A DNA stretch of 13,341 bases from an uncultured Eubacteriales bacterium (GCA_934567745.1 CAKTJM010000044.1:1-13341); one strand, 5' to 3'; numbered from the stretch's first letter, positions 5,791 through 12,384 are shown. A program made the numbers and translations. The notes: generated by a model not told the origin, from the letters alone.

Positions 5791-7278
5791 TCAGCCGTGG
5801 TATAGCTTGGAGGTCTGGTACCGGGGCTCGCAGGTCAGCCGCACGCCGAGACGGCGGAAGCTGTCCTCGTCGGTCTCGGACAGGATGACGGTGGAGTGGA
5901 CCTCGCAGCCGCGCAGCTTCTGCAGCTGCTGGACGGCCTTCTTGGCGTTCGGGTCTGTCACGGCGCAGATGGACAGCGCCACGAGCAGCTCGTCGATGTG
6001 CAGGAGCGGGTTCTTGTTCCCCAGCACGTTGACCTTCAGGTCCTGGACCGGCGCGATGACCGAGGGGGAGATGAGCTGCACCTCGTCCGGGATGCCGCCG
6101 AGGTACTTCAGCGCGTTCAGCAGCAGGGCCGAGGACGCGCCCAGCAGGGCGGAGGTCTTGCCGGTGAGGATGGTGCCGTCGGGCATCTCCATCGCGGCGG
6201 CGGGGTTGCCGGTCCGGTCGGCCACCGCCAGTGCGGGGGAGACGACGGCGCGGCTGGTGGGGGTCAGGCCGAGCTGCTTCATGAGCAGCTCGATCTTATA
6301 GACGGCGTTGCCGTCGGACAGGCCGCGGCGGTGGCGGCACTGCTCCGCGTAGAAGCGGCGGAGGATCTCCTCGCGGGAGGCCTCGCAGACGACCTCGTCA
6401 TCGATGATGCAGTACCCGGCCATGTTCACGCCCATGTCGGTGGGGGACTGGTAGGGGGAGACGCCGGCGATCCGCTCGAACATCGTCTTGAGGACGGGGA
6501 AGATCTCGACGTCGCGGTTGTAGTTGACGGTGGTCACGCCGTAGGCCTCCAGATGGAAGGGATCGATCATGTTCACGTCGTTCAGGTCCGCCGTGGCGGC
6601 CTCGTAGGCGAGGTTGACCGGGTGCCGCAGGGGCAGGTTCCAGATGGGGAAGGTCTCATATTTGGCGTAGCCCGCCTGGACGCCGCGCTTGTGCTCATGA
6701 TAGAGCTGGGAGAGGCAGACGGCCATCTTGCCGCTGCCCGGGCCGGGCGCGGTGACGACGACGAGCGAGCTGTCCGTCTCGACGAACTCGTTGCGGCCGT
6801 AGCCCTCGTCGCTGACGATGCGGGGGATGTCGTAGGGATAGCCCTCGATGGGGTAGTGGCGGTAGACCTTCAGCCCGAGCGCCTCGAGCTGGGCCTGGAA
6901 GATCTCGGCGGCGGGCTGGCCGCTGAAGCGGGTCAGGACGACGCTGCCCACGCGGAAGCCGAAGCCGCGGAAGGCGTCGATCAGCCGCAGCGTGTCGGTG
7001 CCATAGGTGATGCCCAGGTCGCCGCGGACCTTGCTCTTCTCGATGTCCATGGCGGAGACGGCCACGACGATCTCGACCTGATCGCGCAGCTGCATGAGCA
7101 TGCGGATCTTCGAGTCGGGATGGAAGCCGGGCAGGACCCGGGAGGCGTGGTGGTCGTCGAAGAGCTTGCCGCCGAACTCCAGATAGAGCTTGCCGCCGAA
7201 CTGGCCGATCCGGGCGCGGATGTGCTCGGACTGCATCTCCAGGTATTTCTCGTTATCGAACCCCAGTTTTTCGATCAT
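5791..7278 (-). CDS. DUF1846 family protein
   Basis: The 495-aa length and sequence match the DUF1846 family of Firmicutes (Pfam PF08903), whose biochemical role is not established as far as I know. It starts MIEKLGFDNEKYL, continues with GKLYLEFGGKLFDDHHASRV (near residues 30-49), has a nucleotide-binding-like loop APGPGSGK (177-184), and ends RLTCEPRYQTSKLYHG. The loop resembles a Walker A motif but ends in GKMA rather than GKT/S, so ATP binding is uncertain. No signal peptide or membrane segment is seen. The start follows AAGGGG by seven bases. A sigma-A promoter lies about 90 bases upstream and asnA follows 37 bases downstream, so the two are probably co-transcribed. Confidence 0.92.
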   Translation of the reverse strand: MIEKLGFDNEKYLEMQSEHIRARIGQFGGKLYLEFGGKLFDDHHASRVLPGFHPDSKIRMLMQLRDQVEIVVAVSAMDIEKSKVRGDLGITYGTDTLRLIDAFRGFGFRVGSVVLTRFSGQPAAEIFQAQLEALGLKVYRHYPIEGYPYDIPRIVSDEGYGRNEFVETDSSLVVVTAPGPGSGKMAVCLSQLYHEHKRGVQAGYAKYETFPIWNLPLRHPVNLAYEAATADLNDVNMIDPFHLEAYGVTTVNYNRDVEIFPVLKTMFERIAGVSPYQSPTDMGVNMAGYCIIDDEVVCEASREEILRRFYAEQCRHRRGLSDGNAVYKIELLMKQLGLTPTSRAVVSPALAVADRTGNPAAAMEMPDGTILTGKTSALLGASSALLLNALKYLGGIPDEVQLISPSVIAPVQDLKVNVLGNKNPLLHIDELLVALSICAVTDPNAKKAVQQLQKLRGCEVHSTVILSETDEDSFRRLGVRLTCEPRYQTSKLYHG

Positions 7279-7369
7279 CCTAGTTCCCCTTCTTTGTGAT
7301 CTCGATTTCTGTCCTTCATTCTCTCACGGGCCCCGGTGCGATCAACGGGAAGCCCTCCTGTTGGCTCTT

Positions 7370-7398
7370 ACTCTACCGGACCTTGTGTGAAAAGTCAA
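7370..7398 (-). promoter_or_regulatory. Sigma-A promoter of the DUF1846-asnA operon
   Basis: On the minus strand TTGACT (complement of 7393-7398) and TAGAGT (complement of 7370-7375) are 17 bp apart. The leader to the DUF1846 start is about 85 nt, too short for a T-box or most riboswitches. Confidence 0.7.
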
Positions 7399-7494
7399 TA
7401 AGGCCGTCGATATTTTGTAAGGAACGACGGAAAATCTGTGGCGTGATCGCAGGCGGGAAAAACGTCCTGTGCAAGATGACAGGGAAGCCCTCGC

Positions 7495-7531
7495 AAAAAC
7501 GCGGTCCTGCAAGGATCTCATGCAGGACCGC
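7495..7531 (-). terminator. Terminator-like hairpin reading leftward
   Basis: GCGGTCCTGCA (7501-7511) pairs perfectly with TGCAGGACCGC (7521-7531) around a 9-nt loop. Read on the minus strand the stem is followed by GTTTTTG, the form of an intrinsic terminator. No minus-strand gene ends here; it may block antisense transcription from the suf side. Confidence 0.55.
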
Positions 7532-7540
7532 CCGGCAGCT

Positions 7541-7569
7541 GCCCGCCGCCCGCGCGCGGCGGGGCTTTT
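7541..7569 (+). terminator. Terminator-like hairpin reading rightward
   Basis: GCCCGCCG pairs with CGGCGGGGC (7557-7565, one bulged G) across a GC-rich loop, followed by TTTTC on the plus strand. No plus-strand gene ends here, so the partner transcript is unknown. Confidence 0.4.
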
Positions 7570-7600
7570 CGTCCGGCGGGGGAAAAGATCGCGGCGTCTC

Positions 7601-7629
7601 TTGCCAGAGAGCGGCGATCATGGTATAAT
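7601..7629 (+). promoter_or_regulatory. Sigma-A promoter of the suf operon
   Basis: TTGCCA (7601-7606) and a perfect TATAAT (7624-7629) are 17 bp apart, with TG at 7621-7622 giving an extended -10. This is the strongest promoter in the window and lies about 50 bases before the sufC start. Confidence 0.85.
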
Positions 7630-7645
7630 CCAGTGTTATCATGAG

Positions 7646-7670
7646 CGTACCGTGCGAAAAAGCCGGTACG
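7646..7670 (+). promoter_or_regulatory. Leader hairpin directly upstream of the sufC ribosome binding site
   Basis: CGTACCG (7646-7652) and CGGTACG (7664-7670) form a perfect 7-bp inverted repeat with an A-rich 11-nt loop. It lies in the transcribed leader two bases before AAGGAG (7673-7678). It could be an RNA hairpin or an operator; it does not match an Fe-S regulator site that I can recall. Confidence 0.4.
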
Positions 7671-7688
7671 GCAAGGAGAGCTAAGACT

Positions 7689-8441
7689 ATGCTGGAACTG
7701 AAAGGATTATCCTACCAGGTCGAGGGCGGCGGGACCCAGACGGACATCCTCCGCGGGATCGACCTGACCATCCCGGACGGCAGCTTCGTCGTCATCACCG
7801 GCCCCAACGGCGGCGGCAAGACCACGCTGGCCAAGGCGATCATGGGCATCGCGCAGCCCACGGGCGGCCAGATCCTGTGGAACGGTACGGACATCACCCA
7901 TATGAGCATCACCGAGCGCGCGAAGCTGGGCGTGAGCTACGGCTTCCAGCAGCCGCCGCGCTTCAAGGGCCTGCGGGTACGGGACCTGCTGGAGCTGGCC
8001 TCCGGCGACCGCAAGCTCAGCCGCGACGCCTGCTGCTCCTATTTGAACCGCGTCGGCCTCTGTGCGGCCGATTACGTGGACCGCGACATGGACGCCTCCC
8101 TCTCCGGCGGCGAGGTCAAGCGCATCGAGATCGCCACCCTGCTGGCGCGGCCGGGCGGGCTGCTGATCTTCGACGAGCCGGAGGCGGGCATCGACCTGTG
8201 GTCCTTCGCCAAGCTGACCGAGACCTTCCGCCTGCTCCACGACAAGGGCGACGCGACGATCGTCGTCATCTCCCACCAGGAGCGGATCATCGACCTGGCC
8301 GACGAGATCGTCATGATCTCGGCCGGGCGGGTGGTCAGCCACGGGCCGCGCAGTGAGATCATGCCCAACATCCTCACGAGCACCGGCAGCGTGTGCAGCT
8401 TTTTCCAGACCGGCGACTCCTGTCGTCAGAAGGAGGACTGA
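7689..8441 (+). CDS. sufC: Fe-S cluster assembly ATPase SufC
   Basis: SufC is the cytosolic ABC-type ATPase that drives conformational change in the SufB scaffold during iron-sulfur cluster assembly. The 250-aa product has all ABC motifs: Walker A GPNGGGKTT (38-46, Lys44), Q-loop near GFQQPPRFKG, signature LSGGEVKR (138-145), Walker B LLIFDEPEAGID (Asp162, Glu163) and the switch histidine in VVISHQERI. EPEAGID and GGEVKRIE are typical of SufC rather than of transporters, and no membrane partner is nearby. The ATG at 7689 follows AAGGAG by ten bases; an in-frame upstream ATG at 7641 has no ribosome binding site. The stop codon lies three bases before sufB, so the pair is translationally close-coupled. 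Confidence 0.95.
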   Translation: MLELKGLSYQVEGGGTQTDILRGIDLTIPDGSFVVITGPNGGGKTTLAKAIMGIAQPTGGQILWNGTDITHMSITERAKLGVSYGFQQPPRFKGLRVRDLLELASGDRKLSRDACCSYLNRVGLCAADYVDRDMDASLSGGEVKRIEIATLLARPGGLLIFDEPEAGIDLWSFAKLTETFRLLHDKGDATIVVISHQERIIDLADEIVMISAGRVVSHGPRSEIMPNILTSTGSVCSFFQTGDSCRQKED

Positions 8442-8444
8442 GCC

Positions 8445-9362
8445 ATGGACAAGGTAGACATCAACTTACTGCGCGAGATCGCGGACCTGGAGGGCACCCC
8501 GAAGGGCGCGTACAACATCCGCAAGAACGGCAAGCTCGACTCCCGCGCCACGAACGCCAACATCGACATCGTGAGCAAGACGGACAAGCCGGGCATCGAC
8601 ATCTATATCAAGCCGGGCACGAAGCACCAGTCCGTCCACATCCCGGTCATCATCACCGAGACGGGCCTGGACGACCTGGTCTACAACGACTTCCACATCG
8701 GCGCGGACTGCGACGTCGTCATCGTCGCCGGCTGCGGCATCCACAACGAGGGCAGCGAGGAGACCAAGCACGACGGCATCCACACCTTCTATATCGGGGA
8801 GAACGCCCGCGTCCACTACGTCGAGAAGCACTACGGCGAGGGCGAGGGCACCGGCGAGCGGGTCATGAACCCCCAGACCATCGCCTATCTGGAGAAGGGC
8901 GCGTTCCTGAAGATGGACACGACCCAGCTGCGCGGCGTCGATTCGACCAAGCGCTACACCAAGGTCGTCGTGAAGGAGGGGGCCGAGGCCATCGTCACGG
9001 AGAAGCTCCTCACCCACGACCGGCAGAAGGCGGAGTCCGAGATGGACATCATCCTCGCCGGTACGGGCGCGAACGGCCGCGTCATCTCCCGCTCCGTCGC
9101 GCAGGACACGTCGGAGCAGGTCTTCTACCCCCGCATGATCGGCGACGCGGCCGGGTTCGGCCACGTCCAGTGCGACTCCATCCTGATGGGCAAGGCGAAG
9201 ATCAAGTCCATCCCGGCCATCACCGCCAACCACCCGGACGCGCAGCTGATCCATGAGGCGGCGATCGGGCGGATCGCAGGGGACCAGATCCTGAAGCTGA
9301 TGACGCTCGGCCTGACCGAGCAGGAGGCCGAGGAGGAGATCCTGAATGGTTTCCTTAGATGA
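8445..9362 (+). CDS. sufB: Short SufB/SufD-family scaffold protein (SmsB-like)
   Basis: It is the scaffold partner of SufC, predicted to carry nascent Fe-S clusters. The 305-aa product is far shorter than canonical SufB (about 470-495 aa) and consists of the beta-helical core: DIYIKPGTKHQSVHIPVI, a CGIHNEG turn, FYIGENARVHYVEKHYGE (around residues 115-132), then VQCDSILMG (Cys243) and IHEAAIGRI (His270, Glu271) before a helical end GLTEQEAEEEIL. Cys243 and Glu271 match in motif and spacing the essential SufB cysteine and glutamate (E. coli Cys405/Glu434, from memory). The ATG follows AAGGAGG by eight bases. A sufC-sufB pair without sufD, sufS or sufU matches the minimal SMS type of Suf system. 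The stop lies inside the next gene. Confidence 0.9.
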   Translation: MDKVDINLLREIADLEGTPKGAYNIRKNGKLDSRATNANIDIVSKTDKPGIDIYIKPGTKHQSVHIPVIITETGLDDLVYNDFHIGADCDVVIVAGCGIHNEGSEETKHDGIHTFYIGENARVHYVEKHYGEGEGTGERVMNPQTIAYLEKGAFLKMDTTQLRGVDSTKRYTKVVVKEGAEAIVTEKLLTHDRQKAESEMDIILAGTGANGRVISRSVAQDTSEQVFYPRMIGDAAGFGHVQCDSILMGKAKIKSIPAITANHPDAQLIHEAAIGRIAGDQILKLMTLGLTEQEAEEEILNGFLR

Positions 9363-9825
9363 CGGCAAGGGCCGCCGCTGGCCGGAGAAGGAGGGCATCT
9401 TCTACGTCCGCGAGCATCCGGCCCTGGGCAAGATCCGCGGGCTGGACCCCTGGGCGGTCGAGAACGGGATGCACCTGATCCGGGCGGAGCGAGACTGCGC
9501 CGAGGGCATCATGATGATCGACGACAGCAACCGGCAGCAGTACGGCACCGTCCACGGCGGCATCCTGGTGGCCTTCGCGGACACGATCGGCGGCCACAGC
9601 CTGGCCGCGCACGGCAAGATGTGCGTGACCCAGGGCAGCACGGTGGACTTCCTGCGCCCGGCGGCGGGGGAGTACCTGCTGTGCCGGGCGACGCCGGTGA
9701 AGGTCGGGAAGAACATCTGCGTGGTGTCGGTCGAGCAGCGCAACGACGCGGGCGCGCTCGTGACGACGGCGCTGTTCACCTTCGCGGTGGTCAAGGAGAC
9801 CGAGCCGATCATCGTGCCGCCGTAG
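9346..9825 (+). CDS. PaaI-like hotdog-fold thioesterase
   Basis: The 159-aa product belongs to the PaaI/YiiD-like hotdog thioesterase superfamily, which hydrolyses acyl-CoA-type thioesters. The diagnostic segment is YGTVHGGILVAFADTIGG (near residues 66-83), whose HGG and following acidic Asp form the usual active site, then TVDFLRPAAGEYLLCRATPVKVGK (about 103-126). An N-terminal extension of some 40 residues (DDGKGRRWPEKEGIFYVREH) precedes the fold and is unusual but modest. The ATG at 9346 follows AGGAGGAG by seven bases and overlaps the end of sufB by 17 bases, so it is probably translated with the suf genes. The substrate cannot be told from sequence. No plus-strand terminator is evident after it. 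Confidence 0.88.
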   Translation: MVSLDDGKGRRWPEKEGIFYVREHPALGKIRGLDPWAVENGMHLIRAERDCAEGIMMIDDSNRQQYGTVHGGILVAFADTIGGHSLAAHGKMCVTQGSTVDFLRPAAGEYLLCRATPVKVGKNICVVSVEQRNDAGALVTTALFTFAVVKETEPIIVPP

Positions 9826-9914
9826 CACGACGGACTGCGGTTCTGAGCGGGCGATCGGGCGCGGCAGAGGGATTGGCGGCCCGTGCGGGACGTCTGCGGG
9901 TGGTCCCAGCCACG

Positions 9915-9946
9915 AAAAAAGCGGCCCCGTCATGAGACGGGACCGC
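9915..9946 (-). terminator. Terminator of the small membrane protein gene
   Basis: On the minus strand GCGGTCCCGT (complement of 9937-9946) pairs with ACGGGGCCGC (complement of 9921-9930), loop CTCATG, followed by TTTTTT (complement of 9915-9920). One pair is a U-G wobble on the minus RNA but a C-A mismatch on the plus RNA, so the leftward direction is the working one. It lies 15 bases after the stop codon. Confidence 0.9.
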
Positions 9947-9961
9947 AGGGCCATGTGTCGC

Positions 9962-10174
9962 TCAGAAGTCGTGGCCCTTCCAGGGCTCGAACTCATCGTC
10001 GTCGTCGCTGACCTCCATCCGGCTGCACAGGAGCTCCTTCTTCTCCTGCACCTTGGCCAGGAAGCAGGCCAGATAGTCGGAGAGCTTGTCCATATGCGCC
10101 AGGACGAGGCAGAGGACGGCCGCGCAGGCCAGCACCAGCGCCGCGACCTTGAGCATGAAAGCAGTGATCTTCAT
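9962..10174 (-). CDS. Small single-pass membrane protein (70 aa)
   Basis: A short gene with all signals in place: GGAGGTG six bases before the ATG at 10174, a promoter upstream and a terminator downstream. The product begins MKITAFMLK, has one hydrophobic segment of about 17-20 residues (roughly 8-27, with two cysteines), then a charged amphipathic stretch (FLAKVQEKKELL) and a very acidic tail (SDDDDEFEP) ending WKGHDF. I do not recognise a named family; small proteins of this layout are common near housekeeping genes in Clostridia. It could anchor or modulate a membrane complex, which is inference. A longer in-frame start at 10270 has no ribosome binding site and runs through the promoter. 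Confidence 0.85.
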   Translation of the reverse strand: MKITAFMLKVAALVLACAAVLCLVLAHMDKLSDYLACFLAKVQEKKELLCSRMEVSDDDDEFEPWKGHDF

Positions 10175-10193
10175 CGTAAACACCTCCTGATGT

Positions 10194-10203
10194 CCCACGT
10201 GGG
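10194..10203. promoter_or_regulatory. Palindrome at the start site of the leftward promoter
   Basis: CCCACGTGGG is a perfect 10-bp palindrome located about 5-14 bases after the predicted leftward transcription start and 20 bases before the gene start. It is a plausible operator, but the regulator is unknown. Confidence 0.35.
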
Positions 10204-10214
10204 TACCATACTGT

Positions 10215-10243
10215 ATTCTACCGGAAACAGGAGCAAAATACAA
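10215..10243 (-). promoter_or_regulatory. Sigma-A promoter of the small membrane protein gene
   Basis: On the minus strand TTGTAT (complement of 10238-10243) and TAGAAT (complement of 10215-10220) are 17 bp apart. The predicted start is near 10208, about 35 bases before the gene. It overlaps a weaker rightward promoter candidate. Confidence 0.7.
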
Positions 10244-10244
10244 T
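10216..10244 (+). promoter_or_regulatory. Weak promoter candidate for the Asp23-yloV unit
   Basis: TACAAT (10239-10244) is a good -10 with TTCTAC (10216-10221) 17 bp upstream, a poor -35 box. It shares its bases with the leftward promoter, so the two would compete for polymerase. The predicted start falls at about 10251. Confidence 0.35.
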
Positions 10245-10250
10245 CCAGAG

Positions 10251-10264
10251 GAGAAAATTTTCTC
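10251..10264. promoter_or_regulatory. AT-centred palindrome in the rightward leader
   Basis: GAGAAAATTTTCTC is a perfect 14-bp palindrome placed at the predicted rightward transcription start. AT-rich palindromes at this position are often repressor sites; no regulator can be named from the sequence. Confidence 0.35.
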
Positions 10265-10314
10265 TCCCATCCAGCCAGGTCCGCTGCGGCGGCCGCGACA
10301 GAAAGGATGATACT

Positions 10315-10665
10315 ATGCGTCTGAAAAACGAGAAGGGCGAGATCCAGATCAGCAGTGAGGTCTTCACCACCATCACCGGCGCAGTCGCCACGCGCTGCTT
10401 CGGCGTGAAGGGCATGGCGGCCCGGTCCCGCAAGGACGGGCTGGTCCACCTGCTCCGCAGCGAGTCCATGGCCAAGGGGGTCAAGGTGACCTTCCTGGAC
10501 GACGCCACCGTGGCCATCGAGCTGCACATCATCGTGGACAACGGCGTGAACCTCGCCGCCGTGAGCGATTCCATCATGAACGAGGTGCGCTATGAGGTCG
10601 GTCAGATGACCGGCGCGAAGGTGCAGTCGGTGGACGTCTACATCGACTCCATGGAGATCGGTTGA
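10315..10665 (+). CDS. yloU: Asp23/Gls24 family envelope stress protein (YloU-like)
   Basis: A 116-aa protein of the Asp23/Gls24 (DUF322) family, a group linked to alkaline-shock and cell-envelope stress in Firmicutes. Typical features are the N-terminal GEIQISSEVFTTITGAVATR (residues 8-27), CFGVKGMAA just after it, the central VAIELHIIVDNGVNLAAVSDSI (about 66-87) and the C-terminal TGAKVQSVDVYIDSM. There is no membrane segment of its own. The ATG follows GAAAGGA by seven bases. Immediately downstream is the YloV-like gene, the same order as yloU-yloV in Bacillus subtilis, which supports both calls. The pair probably forms one transcript. Confidence 0.9.
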   Translation: MRLKNEKGEIQISSEVFTTITGAVATRCFGVKGMAARSRKDGLVHLLRSESMAKGVKVTFLDDATVAIELHIIVDNGVNLAAVSDSIMNEVRYEVGQMTGAKVQSVDVYIDSMEIG

Positions 10666-10681
10666 AAAGGTGGGGAGAGCA

Positions 10682-12361
10682 ATGGTACAGTCGGTCGACG
10701 GAGCGAAGTTCGCGCGGATGATCGTCCACGCGGCGGCCGCTCTGAACGCAGAGAAGCAAAAGATCAATGAGCTGAACGTCTTCCCGGTGCCCGACGGCGA
10801 CACCGGCACCAACATGAGCCTGACCATCGGCACCGCGGCGACGGAGCTGCAGCAGAAGAAGCCGACGACCGTCGGCCAGGCCACGGCCGTCAACGCCTCG
10901 GCCATGCTGCGCGGCGCGCGCGGCAACTCCGGCGTCATCCTGTCGCTCATCTTCCGGGGCTTCTCCCGGGCGATGAAGGACAAGGAGACGATGGACGGCA
11001 TCGACCTGGCGGACGGCCTGAACGCGGGCGTGATCGCGGCCTATCGCGCGGTCATGAAGCCCGCGGAGGGCACGGTGCTCACGGTCTCCCGTCTGGCGGG
11101 CGACCGCGCGGGCCGGGCGGCCGAGGAGAACACGGCCCTCGAATACGTCCTCGCGTCCGCGATCGAGCGGGCGGAGGAGGCGCTGGCCGACACGGTCGAG
11201 CAGAACCCGGTCCTGAAGAAGGCCGGGGTGGTCGATGCGGGCGGCATGGGCTTCGTGGTGATCCTGAAGGGGATGCTCGCGGAGCTGAAGGGCGAGGAGA
11301 TGCCCGCCGAGGACGCGGCCCCCGTCAAGGAGAGCGCGGACTTCGCGACCGTGGGGATGGAGGAGATCACCTTCACCTACGACACGGTGTTCATCGTCCG
11401 CCGCACCGGCGGCAAGCCGCTGGACGAGTTCCGCACCTACCTGGAGAGCATCGGCGACAGCCTGGTCATCGGCGAGGACGACGAGCAGTTCAAGGTACAT
11501 GTGCACACGGACATCCCGGGCGAGGCCCTGACGAAGGCGCAGGAGTTCGGGACCCTGGAGCTGGCCAAGATCGAGAACATGCGCACCCAGGCGGAGGAGC
11601 TGGCGGCCGGATGCAAGGCCCAGAGCACCGACGACCTCGACGCGGTCGAGGAGGAGTTGGAGCGGATGGAGCAGGGCGAGGAGCCCGTGGCCGCGCCGGA
11701 GAAGAAGTACGGGTTCGTGGCGGTGGCCGCGGGCGACGGCCTGGCGAAGGTCTTCTACGACCTCGGCGTGGACGGCGTCATCAGCGGCGGCCAGACGATG
11801 AACCCCTCGACGGAGGACATCCTGCGCCAGATCCGCCGCACCCCGGCGGAGGTCGTGTACGTCCTGCCGAACAACAAGAACATCATCATGGCGGCGCAGC
11901 AGTGCGTGGAGCTGGTCCCGGAGAAGCAGGTGATCGTGCTCCAGGCGAAGACCGTGCCGCAGGGCATCTCCGCGATGATCGTGGTCGATCCGGACGCCAG
12001 CGAGGCGGAGAACACCGCCGCGATGCAGGAGGCGATGGCCCACGTCACGACGATGGAGATCACCTACGCCGCGCGCGACTCGGAGTTCGACGGCAACGCC
12101 ATCAAGGCGGGCGACTACCTGGCCCTGGTGGACAACCAGCTCTTCGACACGGAGAAGGACCTCGACGCGGTGCTGGACAAGCTGGGCCGCGCGGCCGCGG
12201 ACCGCGACGCGGAGTTTTTGAGCATCTTCTACGGCGCGGACGTCTCCGCGGCGGACGCCGAGCAGGCGAAGGAGCGCTTCGCGGCGCTCTGCCCGGACGC
12301 GGAGATCACCCTCCTGGAGGGCGGTCAGCCGGTGTACCACTATCTGATCTCGGCGGAGTGA
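10682..12361 (+). CDS. yloV: YloV/FakA family DAK2-domain protein
   Basis: Homologues (FakA in Staphylococcus aureus) phosphorylate fatty acids held by a FakB carrier, feeding exogenous fatty acids into phospholipid synthesis. The 559-aa product has the expected three parts. The N-terminal DhaL/DAK2 kinase domain (about 1-200) has VFPVPDGDTGTNM with Asp38, Asp40 and Asn44 for Mg-nucleotide binding, then ARGNSGVILSLIFRGF and VVDAGGMGFVVILKGM. The middle domain has KVHVHTDIPGEAL (His273, His275). The C-terminal domain (about 340-559) has VDGVISGGQTMNPST and VLPNNKNIIMAA. The middle-domain cysteine expected in FakA appears to be Asp234 here. The ATG at 10682 follows GGGGAG; an upstream GTG at 10670 overlaps that site. 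No fakB gene is in the window. Confidence 0.92.
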   Translation: MVQSVDGAKFARMIVHAAAALNAEKQKINELNVFPVPDGDTGTNMSLTIGTAATELQQKKPTTVGQATAVNASAMLRGARGNSGVILSLIFRGFSRAMKDKETMDGIDLADGLNAGVIAAYRAVMKPAEGTVLTVSRLAGDRAGRAAEENTALEYVLASAIERAEEALADTVEQNPVLKKAGVVDAGGMGFVVILKGMLAELKGEEMPAEDAAPVKESADFATVGMEEITFTYDTVFIVRRTGGKPLDEFRTYLESIGDSLVIGEDDEQFKVHVHTDIPGEALTKAQEFGTLELAKIENMRTQAEELAAGCKAQSTDDLDAVEEELERMEQGEEPVAAPEKKYGFVAVAAGDGLAKVFYDLGVDGVISGGQTMNPSTEDILRQIRRTPAEVVYVLPNNKNIIMAAQQCVELVPEKQVIVLQAKTVPQGISAMIVVDPDASEAENTAAMQEAMAHVTTMEITYAARDSEFDGNAIKAGDYLALVDNQLFDTEKDLDAVLDKLGRAAADRDAEFLSIFYGADVSAADAEQAKERFAALCPDAEITLLEGGQPVYHYLISAE

Positions 12362-12384
12362 GCCGCCCACAGCGAGCCTTGACG

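Larger units (their letters stand above)
7279..7688. other. Intergenic region between divergent DUF1846 and suf units
   Basis: This 410-base stretch holds the leftward promoter (7370-7398), three hairpins (7404-7431, 7501-7531, 7541-7565), the rightward promoter (7601-7629) and a leader hairpin just before the sufC ribosome binding site (7646-7670). The short frames in it lack ribosome binding sites and recognisable sequence, so I call no gene here. Confidence 0.7.

Noticed and set aside
4764..7299. Long plus-strand frames opposite asnA (4764-5786) and the DUF1846 gene (5896-7299)
   Set aside because: Antisense shadows of well-recognised genes; composition is Gly/Val/Asp/Leu-rich and no ribosome binding site is present.
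7279..7369. T-box or riboswitch in front of the DUF1846-asnA operon
   Set aside because: The leader is only about 85 nt, with no T-box core sequence and no terminator-antiterminator pair.
7373..7642. 89-codon minus-strand frame in the DUF1846-suf intergenic region
   Set aside because: No ribosome binding site, it runs through two hairpins and two promoters, and the sequence shows no recognisable fold.
10574..12370. 598-codon minus-strand frame opposite yloV, and a similar one at 8466-9398 opposite sufB
   Set aside because: Both mirror the codon structure of the real gene on the other strand, with His/Arg/Leu/Val-rich sequence and no known domain.
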